Shown piece after piece: positions 27,143 to 36,149 of a stretch of 64,000 bases of DNA. This stretch comes from Bdellovibrio sp. (GTDB taxonomy: Bacteria > Bdellovibrionota > Bdellovibrionia > Bdellovibrionales > Bdellovibrionaceae). The position numbers and the translations under genes are program-made. The stretch's first letter is position 1. Every line of letters starts with the position of its first letter. The stretch spans positions 237,329-301,328 of the forward strand of contig JACMRL010000004.1 in assembly GCA_014376435.1 (NCBI GenBank). The letters run 5' to 3'. The notes beneath the pieces are model-generated. The model was not told the origin of the DNA, did not search any database, and was given only the letters and a program-made list of their open reading frames with translations.

Positions 27143-28111
27143 TTAGTCGTTCAGTAATGCTAAGCGGTTTTTAGTTTTGCCTTGTAAGCTTTTATTCACG
27201 ATAGCCGTTTTCAAAAGTTTTGTTAAAACTTGTTCCGGCTTCAGTGCCGCATTTTGAGTCGCTAAGATTTTCGCCGCTGCCCCCGTCACAAAAGCCGTAG
27301 CCTGCGATGTGCCACTCATAATGCCGTACCCTTGGTGTGGCAAGGCCGACAGAATTCCTTGCCCTGGCGCTACGATATCGACTGACCTTGCACCGTAGTT
27401 ACTGAAGTTCGAAAGCGCACCCGCGTGATCGGCGGCTGCCACCGTAATCATATTTGTCAGTCCGTAACTTGCTGGGTAGTACTTTATCAAATCTGTATTC
27501 GATTGGTCGTTTCCCGCCGCCGCGATAAATAGAATTCCTTTTTTTTCACTGTTCTGAATCGCCGCCAATTCCGTGGCTGAACTTTCCGCACCTCCGCCCG
27601 AGTAATTAATGATTTGCGCGCCCATTTTATTTGCGTATTGAATCGCGCTTGTTGAATACTTGATATTGTCTTGTTGTTTTCCTTTCGGGTCGTAGTACTT
27701 CAAAATCATCAGACGTATCGCTTGCGGCAACGTGCTTTTGGTGTTTTCGATTTGCTTATGCATAAATTCATTTTTAATAATAGCCGCGATGTGGGTTCCA
27801 TGCCCCTGCCCGTCGTCGACCTTATTATTATTATCAACAAAATTCCATCCATGGACATCGTCGACAAATCCATTGCCATCATCATCTACACCATTTATCT
27901 GCTTATCATTTCCGAAAATATCTTTTCCAGTCTCGCCCTGATTGGTCCAGATATTATTTTTTAACATTGGATGCGTGATATCCACACCCGAATCGATCAC
28001 GGCCACCACCACTTGCTGGGGTTCGTAAAAATAAACGCTACCTTTTTTGATTGCGGCGTAATTATTTTGCGCTAAACACAAAGTAAGACCAACGATGAAT
28101 TTTTTATTCAC
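27143..28111 (-). CDS. Secreted subtilisin-like serine protease (S8)
   Basis: The S8 triad is intact: aspartate in VVAVIDSGVDITHP, histidine in GHGTHIAAII and serine in GIMSGTSQATAFVTG; the oxyanion asparagine is in IAAAGNDQS. Asp/Asn-rich NGVDDDGNGFVDDVHGWNF is a calcium-binding-type loop common in these enzymes. The frame extends to 28171, but the GTG at 28109-28111 has GGGGGT just upstream and begins a short signal peptide (MNKKFIVGLTLCLAQNNYA), so that start is used (322 aa). No long propeptide is evident. Confidence 0.9.
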   Translation of the reverse strand: MNKKFIVGLTLCLAQNNYAAIKKGSVYFYEPQQVVVAVIDSGVDITHPMLKNNIWTNQGETGKDIFGNDKQINGVDDDGNGFVDDVHGWNFVDNNNKVDDGQGHGTHIAAIIKNEFMHKQIENTKSTLPQAIRLMILKYYDPKGKQQDNIKYSTSAIQYANKMGAQIINYSGGGAESSATELAAIQNSEKKGILFIAAAGNDQSNTDLIKYYPASYGLTNMITVAAADHAGALSNFSNYGARSVDIVAPGQGILSALPHQGYGIMSGTSQATAFVTGAAAKILATQNAALKPEQVLTKLLKTAIVNKSLQGKTKNRLALLND

Positions 28112-28281
28112 GAATACCCCCAAAGCGAAATGTTTGTTTTTCAAATGCGTGTGTATGTAAGGGTAAAGCAATCAAGAAGCCAGGCCGTAAACGCCTCTGA
28201 ATGGCGCGCGCAACTGTCTAGGGTGTAACCTGTATACTAATTCTTAGACACCATTAAAAAGCTAACAGTGTCTGATTGTGT

Positions 28282-29403
28282 TTAGGCAACGTTTTCAGTT
28301 TTTAAGTTATTTGAAGCCACGGTAAATTTATTACGACCAGAATTCTTCGATTGATACAAAGCCGTATCGGCCCGTTTTAGCCAATCTGACGAGTTCTCAT
28401 TTTCTTGCAACTGAGCAATGCCCATCGATACGGTAAAGCGAATATCTAAGTTCCCTTGAATAAATGATTCCTGGCGAATTCGCTTCTGCGCTTCCTCCGC
28501 ACGGAATACCGCAAGCTCAGTCGAATGATTTGGTAAAACGACCACGAACTCTTCCCCACCGATCCGCGCGACCATCTCGCCGTCACGGTTGAAGATCTCA
28601 CTTAATATACGTACGCATTCTTTTAAAACGTAGTCGCCGATGTCATGCCCGTAAGAATCGTTAATCTTTTTAAAGAAATCGATGTCGAGCATGATCAGCG
28701 AAGTTGACGAATGGCTAATTGTATTCATCTGGGAAATTTTTTTAATGTACTCATCACAGCTTTTACGATTATGAGCCGAAGTCAAATGATCGATCGAAAG
28801 GTTATTGTTTGCCACCGTTAGCTGTTTTTTGATCGTATTTAAATTTTTCTTTACCGTCGTCATCCGGCGCTCGCGGTGTTCTTTTTTCTGTGATTGGTAT
28901 TCCATATACGAATTAATAAATTCGCGAGATTTCAGACGTAAAGTTTCGATCGAGTTTGCCTCGACCGCTTCTTTCAATCCGTCTAAGTGATTCGCTAACT
29001 TTTTATCTTTGTCATTTTCAAATTCCACATCTTCACTAAGCTGATCCGCAAAGTCCCACACGATACGTTTAAAATCATCGAAGGTATTTTGGATATACGA
29101 GTATTCATCGATACGATAGCTAGAGAAAAACTGTCGAATATCAAATAAAGTCTTCTCCATCTTTTTTGGATCAGGATCTAGTAATGACTTAGAAAGATTA
29201 TCTAATTTTTCACGCACTTTACGGATTGAATGCTTTTCGATTTCGAACAAATGTTTATTATAGACGTCGATCATATAAAGAATCGTCGCTTTATCTTCAG
29301 AAATAGCGGGAATTTCAGCTTGCGGCTCGCTTACATGAGAGCTTTCCGGCTTTTTCATCGCGGTATCTAATTGCTGAATTAATTTTACTACCCATTGTTT
29401 CAA
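28282..29403 (-). CDS. Diguanylate cyclase (GGDEF domain)
   Basis: The C-terminal 170 residues form a GGDEF domain with LTSAHNRKSCDEY, LDIDFFKKINDSYGHDIGD and an active GGEEF (286-290 counted from the longest frame), so c-di-GMP synthesis is expected. At the inhibitory site RDGE replaces RxxD, so product inhibition may be weak. The N-terminal 200 residues are a charged helical region without membrane segments. The long frame opens at a TTG at 29413-29415, but GGAGG lies 5 bases before the next TTG (29401-29403), which is the probable start. Confidence 0.92.
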   Translation of the reverse strand: MKQWVVKLIQQLDTAMKKPESSHVSEPQAEIPAISEDKATILYMIDVYNKHLFEIEKHSIRKVREKLDNLSKSLLDPDPKKMEKTLFDIRQFFSSYRIDEYSYIQNTFDDFKRIVWDFADQLSEDVEFENDKDKKLANHLDGLKEAVEANSIETLRLKSREFINSYMEYQSQKKEHRERRMTTVKKNLNTIKKQLTVANNNLSIDHLTSAHNRKSCDEYIKKISQMNTISHSSTSLIMLDIDFFKKINDSYGHDIGDYVLKECVRILSEIFNRDGEMVARIGGEEFVVVLPNHSTELAVFRAEEAQKRIRQESFIQGNLDIRFTVSMGIAQLQENENSSDWLKRADTALYQSKNSGRNKFTVASNNLKTENVA

Positions 29404-29525
29404 ATAAACCTCCAAATAAACTAGTCTCTTGTCGGAGTTTTCGGACTCAGTTTTGAGGCTTATTTTTTTGTGCAGGTTTGGTACGTCTCAAAAAGATAAT
29501 GTTGTTTTTAATGACTAAAAAAACG

Positions 29526-30407
29526 TTAAACCTTTGTGACTAAAGCATGAAGTACGTACTGCCGCACAGGATTCTGTATTGAAGCTTTTGAATGATGAAT
29601 ATAAACTTCGTACTCGCTACTGAACCAGGCTGGCTTTAAAATTCGGTAAGAGTTTTTGTTCCAGTGTTTAATTGAAATATCCGGCAAAAGCCCTACCCCT
29701 AAACCTTGTTGTACTAACTGGCCGATAACTTCCCAACTACTGATTTCAAATAATACGGGCAAAGCTTGAGCGAATTGTTTTTGATAAGCTTTCCTCAGTA
29801 GCGCGGTCTCGTAACGGGGTTCGGTTAGAATAAATGACTTTGCTTTAATTTCTTCACGATCCTGTCCAGCTTTCGCAGATTCGACTAACATGAATTTTTC
29901 AGTTTTAATGACTGACTGTTTCAGCGTAGGTAAATTTTGACTGCCGATTGTAATTCCTAAATCAATCGTATTTTTAGCAACGGCTTCGATGATCTCAGCC
30001 GTTGTTCCAAATCTGACTTGAGCCTTGGCTTTGGGAAACTTAGATTTAATATCTTTCAGAAGAGTATTTAAATAAATTTCTGAAAGTGTTTTAGAAATTC
30101 CGATGCAAAGCGTAATCGATTCTTCGCTTGGCGATGTTAAACTTGAAGAATTAAAGTAAGATGCTGCCGCCAACAAAAGCCGTGCCTGCTTAGCCACTAA
30201 AAAACCTGCTTCCGTCACTTTGAAGGACTTCTTTTGATGCTCCATTAATTCAACACCTAGGTGCCTTTCGAGAGAAGAAACCGCACGGCTGATTGCTGGA
30301 TGAGTAACTAGATTTTTTTCAGCGGCCCTACTGATGCTACCTAGCTCGACGGCTTGTGCAAAATACTTTAAGTGATACAGATTTAGATATGTAATCACAA
30401 TGCACAT
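29526..30407 (-). CDS. LysR-family transcriptional regulator
   Basis: Residues about 8-68 form the LysR winged helix (YHLKYFAQAVELGSISRAAEK, AISRAVSSLERHLGVELME). The rest is a periplasmic-binding-protein-like effector domain (GLGVGLLPDIS near the end). It is divergent from the YecM-HAD gene, with two palindromes between, one of which overlaps its own start codon. That layout is the usual one for autoregulation plus control of the divergent gene. The effector is unknown. Confidence 0.92.
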   Translation of the reverse strand: MCIVITYLNLYHLKYFAQAVELGSISRAAEKNLVTHPAISRAVSSLERHLGVELMEHQKKSFKVTEAGFLVAKQARLLLAAASYFNSSSLTSPSEESITLCIGISKTLSEIYLNTLLKDIKSKFPKAKAQVRFGTTAEIIEAVAKNTIDLGITIGSQNLPTLKQSVIKTEKFMLVESAKAGQDREEIKAKSFILTEPRYETALLRKAYQKQFAQALPVLFEISSWEVIGQLVQQGLGVGLLPDISIKHWNKNSYRILKPAWFSSEYEVYIHHSKASIQNPVRQYVLHALVTKV

Positions 30408-30440
30408 AATATGTGATTATTATGTAATTTACAATTACAT
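30403..30440. promoter_or_regulatory. Two palindromes between LysR and YecM-HAD genes
   Basis: CACATAATATGTG (30403-30415) is a 13-bp palindrome overlapping the LysR start codon. ATGTAAT-TTACA-ATTACAT (30422-30440) has 7-bp perfect arms. Both share the ATGT/ACAT theme and form a credible LysR operator pair. Confidence 0.55.
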
Positions 30441-30462
30441 ATGAATATGCGAAAAGCTGGCC

Positions 30463-31599
30463 ATGATAACAACCCAGTTTAACTTTAAAAGCTTTAAAGC
30501 ATTCGGAGAGAAATTTCTTCAGCAACTGACGACTGAGCTAATAGACCTTAAAATACCTGCCCACGCTTTAGAATGCGATCATCTTTGTTACCGTGTTGTA
30601 AGCTTTGAGGAATATGGATTTTACAAAAAGGCCCTCATACTACACGGAAAACTTTTAACCGAAGCTGTGGTTAACGGCCGGCCTATATGTACGTTTTTAT
30701 TAACCGAGCCCTTTCAAACAGAAACTCACATCGTAAAACTGATTGAACTACCCGCCCCTAAAACTGGCGCGAACTACGCATCAGGCTTTGAACATGCTGA
30801 ATTTATTCTTAAAGAAAGCTTTGATCAGTTCACCGCGAAGTTCCCAAACCTTACTTTTAGCTTAGCCGGAAATCAAACCATCAACCCTGAACTTTGTTTA
30901 AAGCTGAATGAAAAACAGGTTAAGTTTCATTATCAATCTTTAAAGCGAGTTATCGAAATAGAACAAGCTAAAATCACCGATATTATTTTTGACTTCGATG
31001 GCACATTAGTCAAATCCAGAGAAAATATTTACGAAGTTAATCGAATCGTATTTTCAGAAGCTCTAGACCGTGAAGTGACAATCCAGGAAGCGATTGAAAA
31101 ATTTCATCCGGAGTTTCCCAAGCTGTTCGAAGCTTTCGATATTACTTGCCCGATTAAAAAAAGTAAGGCCATTTCTAGTTGGGGTACAGTATCAGCTAGG
31201 TTTTCATACGAGCTTTTTGCTGGAGTTCAAGACTTATTGGCCGAGCTTCGTAGCCAAGGATTTCGCTTTCATCTTTGGACAGCTCGTGATGAATTCTCAG
31301 CTAGAAAAATTCTTAAGTCTCATCAGATAGAGCACCTCTTTTCTAGCTTAAGCTTTGCGACCGATACCATTTCTAAGCCTTGTGCGAACAGCCTTAACTT
31401 TAATTGGCAATCGATTGGACAAAATCAAGTCCTTGTGGTTGGAGATAGCGCGACAGACATAGTCGGAGCCAAGAATATTCAAGCCATCGCGGGAGCTGTG
31501 TTTTGGGATACGCACTCGAAATATAAATCGCTGGTAGCGGCGGGAGCTGAGCTGTTTTTTTATAAACCGTCAGATCTAAAAAATTGGCTTATTAAATAA
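30463..31599 (+). CDS. YecM-like VOC domain fused to a HAD-superfamily hydrolase
   Basis: Residues 1-165 match the YecM family of vicinal-oxygen-chelate proteins (CDHLCYRV, NGRPICTFLLTEPFQ, LIELPAPK, GFEHAEFIL). Residues about 172-378 form a HAD phosphatase-type domain with motif I DFDGTLV (nucleophile D177 and D179), motif II/III LWTARDEFSARKI and motif IV VVGDSATDIVGA. The join carries no stop or frameshift, so the fusion is genuine in this sequence. The HAD part probably hydrolyses a small phosphorylated metabolite; the substrate is unknown. It is controlled by the divergent LysR gene by inference. Confidence 0.82.
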   Translation: MITTQFNFKSFKAFGEKFLQQLTTELIDLKIPAHALECDHLCYRVVSFEEYGFYKKALILHGKLLTEAVVNGRPICTFLLTEPFQTETHIVKLIELPAPKTGANYASGFEHAEFILKESFDQFTAKFPNLTFSLAGNQTINPELCLKLNEKQVKFHYQSLKRVIEIEQAKITDIIFDFDGTLVKSRENIYEVNRIVFSEALDREVTIQEAIEKFHPEFPKLFEAFDITCPIKKSKAISSWGTVSARFSYELFAGVQDLLAELRSQGFRFHLWTARDEFSARKILKSHQIEHLFSSLSFATDTISKPCANSLNFNWQSIGQNQVLVVGDSATDIVGAKNIQAIAGAVFWDTHSKYKSLVAAGAELFFYKPSDLKNWLIK

Positions 31600-31714
31600 A
31601 ACTCGCCAAAAGCTTAATACAGGGGGCGTAAATGTCGTTATCATGCACCAAATTCATATTAACTTACTTTCGATGAGCTAACACATTTTCTGTGAACTTG
31701 CTAATTCTTGACAC

Positions 31715-32419
31715 ATGAAAAAACTGATCACCATCTTAATTTTGTCTCCAATGTTTAGCTTCGCGAGCGTGTTTTTGGAAACTCTTCCGGGCTCTGGTCA
31801 AATTTATCGACGGCGGGCTCCAAAGCCGAACGAGATTCCGCAGCTGCAAGCAAAACAAATTACCCGCGTGCTTATCTTTAAAAATCAAACTGGTTCTGAA
31901 GTTCAGACAGAGATAAACGCATTGACTCAATCAGGAGTTCCAGCAGAAAAAATTTATCATATTCCTTTTCAGTGGAAAGATTTTTCATCTGAACAAGTAG
32001 CTTGCGAACAAATCGTTGATGCTTTATCGACTTTGGCTGATACCTTAAAAAATCCTCATGAAAAAATTCTATTTCACTGCACAGTTGGCGAAGATCGCAC
32101 CGGCCTTCTGGCGGGTCTTATGACTCAGTTATTAACACCTATTTCGTCGAAGCAAGCTTATATTTCGCAAATGTGCATGAAAGGATTTTCGGGAGGAAAT
32201 CACGAAAAGCCTTTAAATGTTCAACAAAACGTCGATCGCTGTCTGACCCCGCTTTATTTCAAAATGTCAGAATTAATTCGAACGAAGCGACTTCGCCTGG
32301 ACCATCTAGATAAAAATATTTGTGTAGAAATTATTCAAGCTCCACCAGAATTTCCGCTTTGCAGTGAAATTGCGCTTCAGAATTTTCGTTCATTGGAAAA
32401 GCTACTCCGAATTTTATGA
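31715..32419 (+). CDS. Secreted dual-specificity/tyrosine phosphatase
   Basis: A signal peptide (MKKLITILILSPMFSFA) precedes a cysteine-dependent phosphatase domain. The P-loop HCTVGEDRTG has nucleophile C122 and R128, and D89 in FQWKDF is a candidate general acid. Export places it in the periplasm or outside, where it might act on phospho-proteins, phytate-like inositol phosphates or lipid phosphates. The HC-x-x-G-x-DRT form is closest to atypical bacterial DSP/phytase-like enzymes. No ribosome site is obvious before the ATG. Confidence 0.82.
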   Translation: MKKLITILILSPMFSFASVFLETLPGSGQIYRRRAPKPNEIPQLQAKQITRVLIFKNQTGSEVQTEINALTQSGVPAEKIYHIPFQWKDFSSEQVACEQIVDALSTLADTLKNPHEKILFHCTVGEDRTGLLAGLMTQLLTPISSKQAYISQMCMKGFSGGNHEKPLNVQQNVDRCLTPLYFKMSELIRTKRLRLDHLDKNICVEIIQAPPEFPLCSEIALQNFRSLEKLLRIL

Positions 32420-32570
32420 TGAAATTTTTCTTCCGAGCACATTCCATTCGTCTGCGGCACAAAAAGTTATATTGTAAAACATTTAGTCACTTTTTTATTT
32501 TCAATTCGAACAAAACACATTTCGATTTGGAATATTAATTGCTACATATACATCTATATAGGAGAAATTT

Positions 32571-32960
32571 ATGAAAACAATCGTTTCACTTTTAATATTG
32601 GCTATTTCAGCATCTAGTTTTGCTAGTACAAGTACATTTGAGTGCTTTTTAGTTTCTAATCCTAAAGGAACAGCTCTTGTTGCTGGAACAAAATTTCAGA
32701 TAAAAACCGATAGCAACTTTGGCATCAACGGCTACTACCAGCACAAGGTTGTGGTTCAATCCAAGTACCTTGGTACTTGTGAAGGATTAGGTTCTGAAAA
32801 CTTAAATCCCCTTGCGGAAGGTTTTTTGGGCGTTGCAATTGTTGCTGGAGCCAAATGCGCAGCAGAGGAATTTGATATTTATATGTCGCCTGAGTTCGAC
32901 GGCGCTGTTCAGGTTGGATCGGAAGACGAAGCTGTTTTTTATAATTGTTTAAAAAAATAA
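32571..32960 (+). CDS. Small secreted protein (129 aa)
   Basis: The family is unknown. It has an ATG with TAGGAG 7 bases upstream and a clear signal peptide (MKTIVSLLILAISASSFAS). The mature protein of about 110 residues has four cysteines (FECFL, GTCEG, GAKCAA, YNCLKK) that could form two disulfides, and a mixed beta-rich composition. It stands alone, with AT-rich flanks. Confidence 0.7.
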   Translation: MKTIVSLLILAISASSFASTSTFECFLVSNPKGTALVAGTKFQIKTDSNFGINGYYQHKVVVQSKYLGTCEGLGSENLNPLAEGFLGVAIVAGAKCAAEEFDIYMSPEFDGAVQVGSEDEAVFYNCLKK

Positions 32961-33113
32961 AGCTGATATTTTTTCGGAATTTTTTAAATTTTAAAGATTT
33001 TTAGGAACCCAGTCCATTATTGCAGCTAGTGCGATCGAATCGACTGGGCCGTTGATCCCTGCGTCCAGTGGTCCATTTACTTTCTTTAAATTATGGCTTA
33101 CTGAAGGTAGTAA

Positions 33114-33995
33114 CTAATTTTTTGTTGCGCTGGCAATCTTGCGCTTAATAAGCGTAGCGCAGCGTCCATTGTTTTTTAAATCCATATGAAGTTTTGCTAA
33201 TTTATTTGCTTCTGTAATTTGTAACGCATAGGGAAGTTGTCCCATTTCTGCATATATGCACGCTAATGCAGTTGAATTTGGTTTCGTTGGTTTCTTTGTA
33301 TATTGTTCAAAAAGCCATTTAAAGGCTGGCTGTAATTGGGTGGGCTGATCGACCGCTAAATTCATAACTCCAACTGTACATACTTGGTCCAAATCTTCTT
33401 TGTGCCTTGGTTTGAGTTTAAAAGCAAATTTAATTTTTTCACATCCTTCAACTTTACCTACAACATCGCTAGCAAATGTTTTTTTACTTAATTCTAGTAA
33501 AGACTTTCGGAATAATCGATCGGACTTGCTAAGGGGAATAGCCGACATCCCTGATGCTAATAGTAACGGAAAGAAAAGGAGACTTGCAAGCTCAGTTGGT
33601 CGAGAAAAATAATTTCGTAATGAAAAGTACTTATTAACTAACGATAAATAAACTTGTAGAAACAAGGTTAAAGCCGTTACCAACAATATATAATTATAAT
33701 TTTCGGTGGTTTGAAATAGTACAAATATCATAATAAAACTGCCTATGAATAACTTAAAAATAATACCTTGCTGTGATTTATTGTGATTGTGATTATTTTC
33801 CCAGTATTGTTTCAACATCGAAATAAAAATGAGAGTTCCAATAACAAAAGTTATTATAAAGACCGCAACGTTTGGTGCGACTTCAATAAAATTTTGTGGC
33901 AATTTAAGTAAAAACTGAAGTGCTTGATAAAAGATGAAAATGTATATTACCAGACTACAGCAAGTCACTAATTGGTATTTTGTTAGCTTAATCAT
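33114..33995 (-). CDS. Polytopic membrane protein of unknown function
   Basis: Four to five hydrophobic segments occupy the first 160 residues (CCSLVIYIFIFYQALQFLL, VAVFIITFVIGTLIFISML, IFKLFIGSFIMIFVLFQ, YILLVTALTLFLQVYLSLV, ASLLFFPLLLASG). They are followed by a soluble region of about 130 residues with a TPR-like look (QPAFKWLFEQYTK, ALACIYAEMGQLPYALQI). The codon composition is AT-rich relative to region 1. The function is not recognised. The 153 bases to the upstream plus-strand gene hold nothing evident. Confidence 0.7.
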   Translation of the reverse strand: MIKLTKYQLVTCCSLVIYIFIFYQALQFLLKLPQNFIEVAPNVAVFIITFVIGTLIFISMLKQYWENNHNHNKSQQGIIFKLFIGSFIMIFVLFQTTENYNYILLVTALTLFLQVYLSLVNKYFSLRNYFSRPTELASLLFFPLLLASGMSAIPLSKSDRLFRKSLLELSKKTFASDVVGKVEGCEKIKFAFKLKPRHKEDLDQVCTVGVMNLAVDQPTQLQPAFKWLFEQYTKKPTKPNSTALACIYAEMGQLPYALQITEANKLAKLHMDLKNNGRCATLIKRKIASATKN

Positions 33996-34321
33996 ATGAT
34001 GGTTTATCGGTTTTTATCTCAAAAGCATAAATATATATTTTAGTCGATTCTACTCCCAAATAGATGCCGAGCTTTTACCGTAGTGTTGGCTTATAGGCAC
34101 CGCATTTAAAGAATGCATCGACCCAATTCCACGAATCATTTTTTTCGAACAAATATAAATATTTCTGAGCCATGATTGTTCAATGTTAAGCTAAAATCCT
34201 GGAAAGAATTCGTTCTGACTCACAACGAGACAACTTGTACATATAAATGCGACCTCGACTAAAGTATTGCCAAAAAAACAACGAAATGTAATCTATGAAT
34301 AGAATTTAAAAGTCGGAAACT
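33996..34321. other. AT-rich intergenic stretch
   Basis: These 326 bases separate divergent genes and probably hold both promoters. I see no RNA gene, repeat or intact small gene. There is no clear ribosome site before the lipoprotein ATG. Confidence 0.5.
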
Positions 34322-35347
34322 ATGCAATTAAATATCATCTCTAAAAATGCAGTGATAATATTCATCTCAGCTTTAACTTTATTTTCATGTGAAAAGAATA
34401 ACAGTTCATTTTCACTGACGGAAGATTCGTCAACACCAGCCGGCTTTTCTGAGGGACAGACTTCAAAATCGGCCAGTATTACGCCCGTCTGGTCTAAAAA
34501 CTCTCCGGCAGCAATAATCGACGTTCAGACAATTGATTTATACGATAATTCTTCATGTAGTGGATCTTTTCTTTTTTCTATCGCCGTTGGCGGTGAAATT
34601 GAGCAAGTCAGTGTGACTGTGAATTCAAGTGGCACTTACAGCTACAAACTCAATACAAAATTTAAATCTGGAAAAAATGTAGAATCTAATTGTTCTCCGA
34701 GTATCGTTGTTAATTTAACGCCATTGCCTCCAGTTTCAACTGCAACAACTGTTGTTTTAGTTCGATGTGAAGGCGGCGGGCTGGTTGATTTACAGGGGCA
34801 CGCGATCACAAACACGGGCGTAACTTTATCAACGGCCCAAACTAAATTCGGAACTGAGTCCTGCTATTTTGATGGCGGCTCGGCTTATTTAGATTTCGGC
34901 ACGTCTCCAGATTTTAATTTAGGTATTAATGATTTCACCGCTGAAGCTTGGGTTTATACAGTGGGCATGGGCTCTTACATCGCTACGTGCTCGCGTTACG
35001 GTTGGGGCGTTCAAGGATTTAGTTTACAAGATGGCTACGGCATCATTGGCAATCAGCAGTTAGATGCTGGCGGCTACGTGACCCCAATCACCGTGCCACA
35101 AAATCAGTGGGTCCATGTTGCCCTGGAGCGCTACAATGGAACTTTAACTTATTACATCAATGGCGTAAGCATGGGCGCAACAACTCAACCAGCTTCCGAC
35201 ATGTATTCACAAAGTTTAGTCATGGGTCGAATATCGATTGATCAAAGCTCGTACTATAATAACGGATACATGGAAGAAATGAGAATTTCAAATGGTGCCC
35301 GCTATAAGGGACCCTTCACTCCACCAAGCGCGCCGTTTACTCCATAA
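34322..35347 (+). CDS. Lipoprotein with LamG/concanavalin-like domain
   Basis: A lipobox (ALTLFSCEK, acylated cysteine at residue 23) anchors the protein in a membrane. Residues about 60-130 look like a short Ig-like repeat (VQTIDLYDNSSCSGSFLFS). From about 140 to the end is a LamG-like jellyroll: CYFDGGSAYLDFGTSPDF, FTAEAWVYT, NQWVHVALERYNGTLTYYIN, and MEEMRISNGARY, the last typical of phage-tail or surface LamG domains. A carbohydrate- or surface-binding role is likely. It is the last chromosomal gene before the left island repeat. Confidence 0.85.
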   Translation: MQLNIISKNAVIIFISALTLFSCEKNNSSFSLTEDSSTPAGFSEGQTSKSASITPVWSKNSPAAIIDVQTIDLYDNSSCSGSFLFSIAVGGEIEQVSVTVNSSGTYSYKLNTKFKSGKNVESNCSPSIVVNLTPLPPVSTATTVVLVRCEGGGLVDLQGHAITNTGVTLSTAQTKFGTESCYFDGGSAYLDFGTSPDFNLGINDFTAEAWVYTVGMGSYIATCSRYGWGVQGFSLQDGYGIIGNQQLDAGGYVTPITVPQNQWVHVALERYNGTLTYYINGVSMGATTQPASDMYSQSLVMGRISIDQSSYYNNGYMEEMRISNGARYKGPFTPPSAPFTP

Positions 35348-35530
35348 TCGGTGCATTTATTAAAAAGTTTTTGGTTTTATCTTAATCGAATTAAATCATA
35401 TCTTTTTAATTCATTGTCTTTGTATCCGAAAATATCCTGAACAAATACGCCGTTAATTCTTTAATTGGTTTAGGATTTCTGAATTTTCAAAATGGATAGT
35501 TTTAATCTGGGCGAACAAAAGGAATTCATT

Positions 35531-35640
35531 TTTGAGTATTTTTAAAAAATGTAACTGATTAATTTAACTATTTAATTGGTGCCGTGGGCCGGACTTGAAC
35601 CGGCACGCCCCTGTAAAGGAAGCTCAGGATTTTAAGTCCT
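35531..35640. repeat. Left island repeat: displaced 3' half of tRNA-Leu(UAA) plus flank
   Basis: It is identical to 41771-41820 over its last 50 bases and differs at 8 of 110 positions overall from 41711-41820. It contains the T-arm, variable arm and half of the anticodon loop, ending at AGTCCT, and has no D-arm or 5' acceptor. One change (C to G) breaks the acceptor 3' strand, so it cannot be a functional tRNA. Confidence 0.85.
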
Positions 35641-35760
35641 CGACGCACACATTTGTGAGTCGCTAGAATAACAACATTTTTAAGTAATAGCAATGGTTTG
35701 GCCAAAAATCTTAAAGTCCATGAAGTAACGTGACTTACCGGCATTTACTATCTCCGTGAG

Positions 35761-35777
35761 GGATAGGTGGCGGATTG
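35761..35777. repeat. 17-bp repeat with GGCGGAT units, left island end
   Basis: The 17-mer here is identical to 41664-41680 near the other end. A second GGCGGAT lies at 35784-35790. Paired short direct repeats inside each end resemble integrase arm-binding sites; this is inference. Confidence 0.5.
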
Positions 35778-35879
35778 GAAACTGGCGGATTCTACCCGCC
35801 ACTAAAAATTCTCGGCATTCATTATACTCTTATAGAACCAATTTCTCCGTCTATGTCTTTAAACTTAACCGGAGGAAAA

Positions 35880-36047
35880 ATGGAAATCGTAAAATTTGTG
35901 TCGTTCGTTGTCAGACTTGGAATTTTGCTCGCGCTCATGGGCCAGCTTAAGTTTTGTACATTAATGATGATGGGGCTTGCCAGTGAAAAGTTACAGAAAG
36001 GTATTATGTCATATTCTAAATATACGAAGCAGTTAACAGGTCGGTAG
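35880..36047 (+). CDS. 55-aa membrane microprotein in the island
   Basis: The ATG has a strong GGAGG 5 bases upstream and the gene is closed by a textbook terminator 37 bases after the stop. The product begins MEIVKFVSFVVRLGILLALM with one hydrophobic segment, then a short Cys/Met-rich patch (KFCTLMMMG) and a basic tail. No known family is recognised. The ribosome site and terminator make expression likely despite the small size. Confidence 0.6.
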   Translation: MEIVKFVSFVVRLGILLALMGQLKFCTLMMMGLASEKLQKGIMSYSKYTKQLTGR

Positions 36048-36083
36048 ATTTCTATCGCCGTCTACCCGTCTTACAAGAAACTT

Positions 36084-36117
36084 AAAGCCCGAAGCTAAGC
36101 CGTTCGGGCTTTTTTTA
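36084..36117 (+). terminator. Intrinsic terminator after the 55-aa gene
   Basis: A 10-bp stem, 36084-36093 with 36103-36112 (core AGCCCGAA/TTCGGGCT), runs into a T-tract to 36116. Confidence 0.92.
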
Positions 36118-36149
36118 TATTAAAAAACTATCTCAAAAGGACGTAATTT

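Noticed and set aside
28226..28274. AGACAC/GTGTCT hairpin between the subtilase and cyclase genes
   Set aside because: The 6-bp stem has a long loop and no clear T-run in either direction; too weak to call.
35577..35640. A second functional tRNA-Leu
   Set aside because: Only the 3' half is present, the 5' acceptor and D-arm are missing, and the acceptor strand carries a pairing-breaking change.
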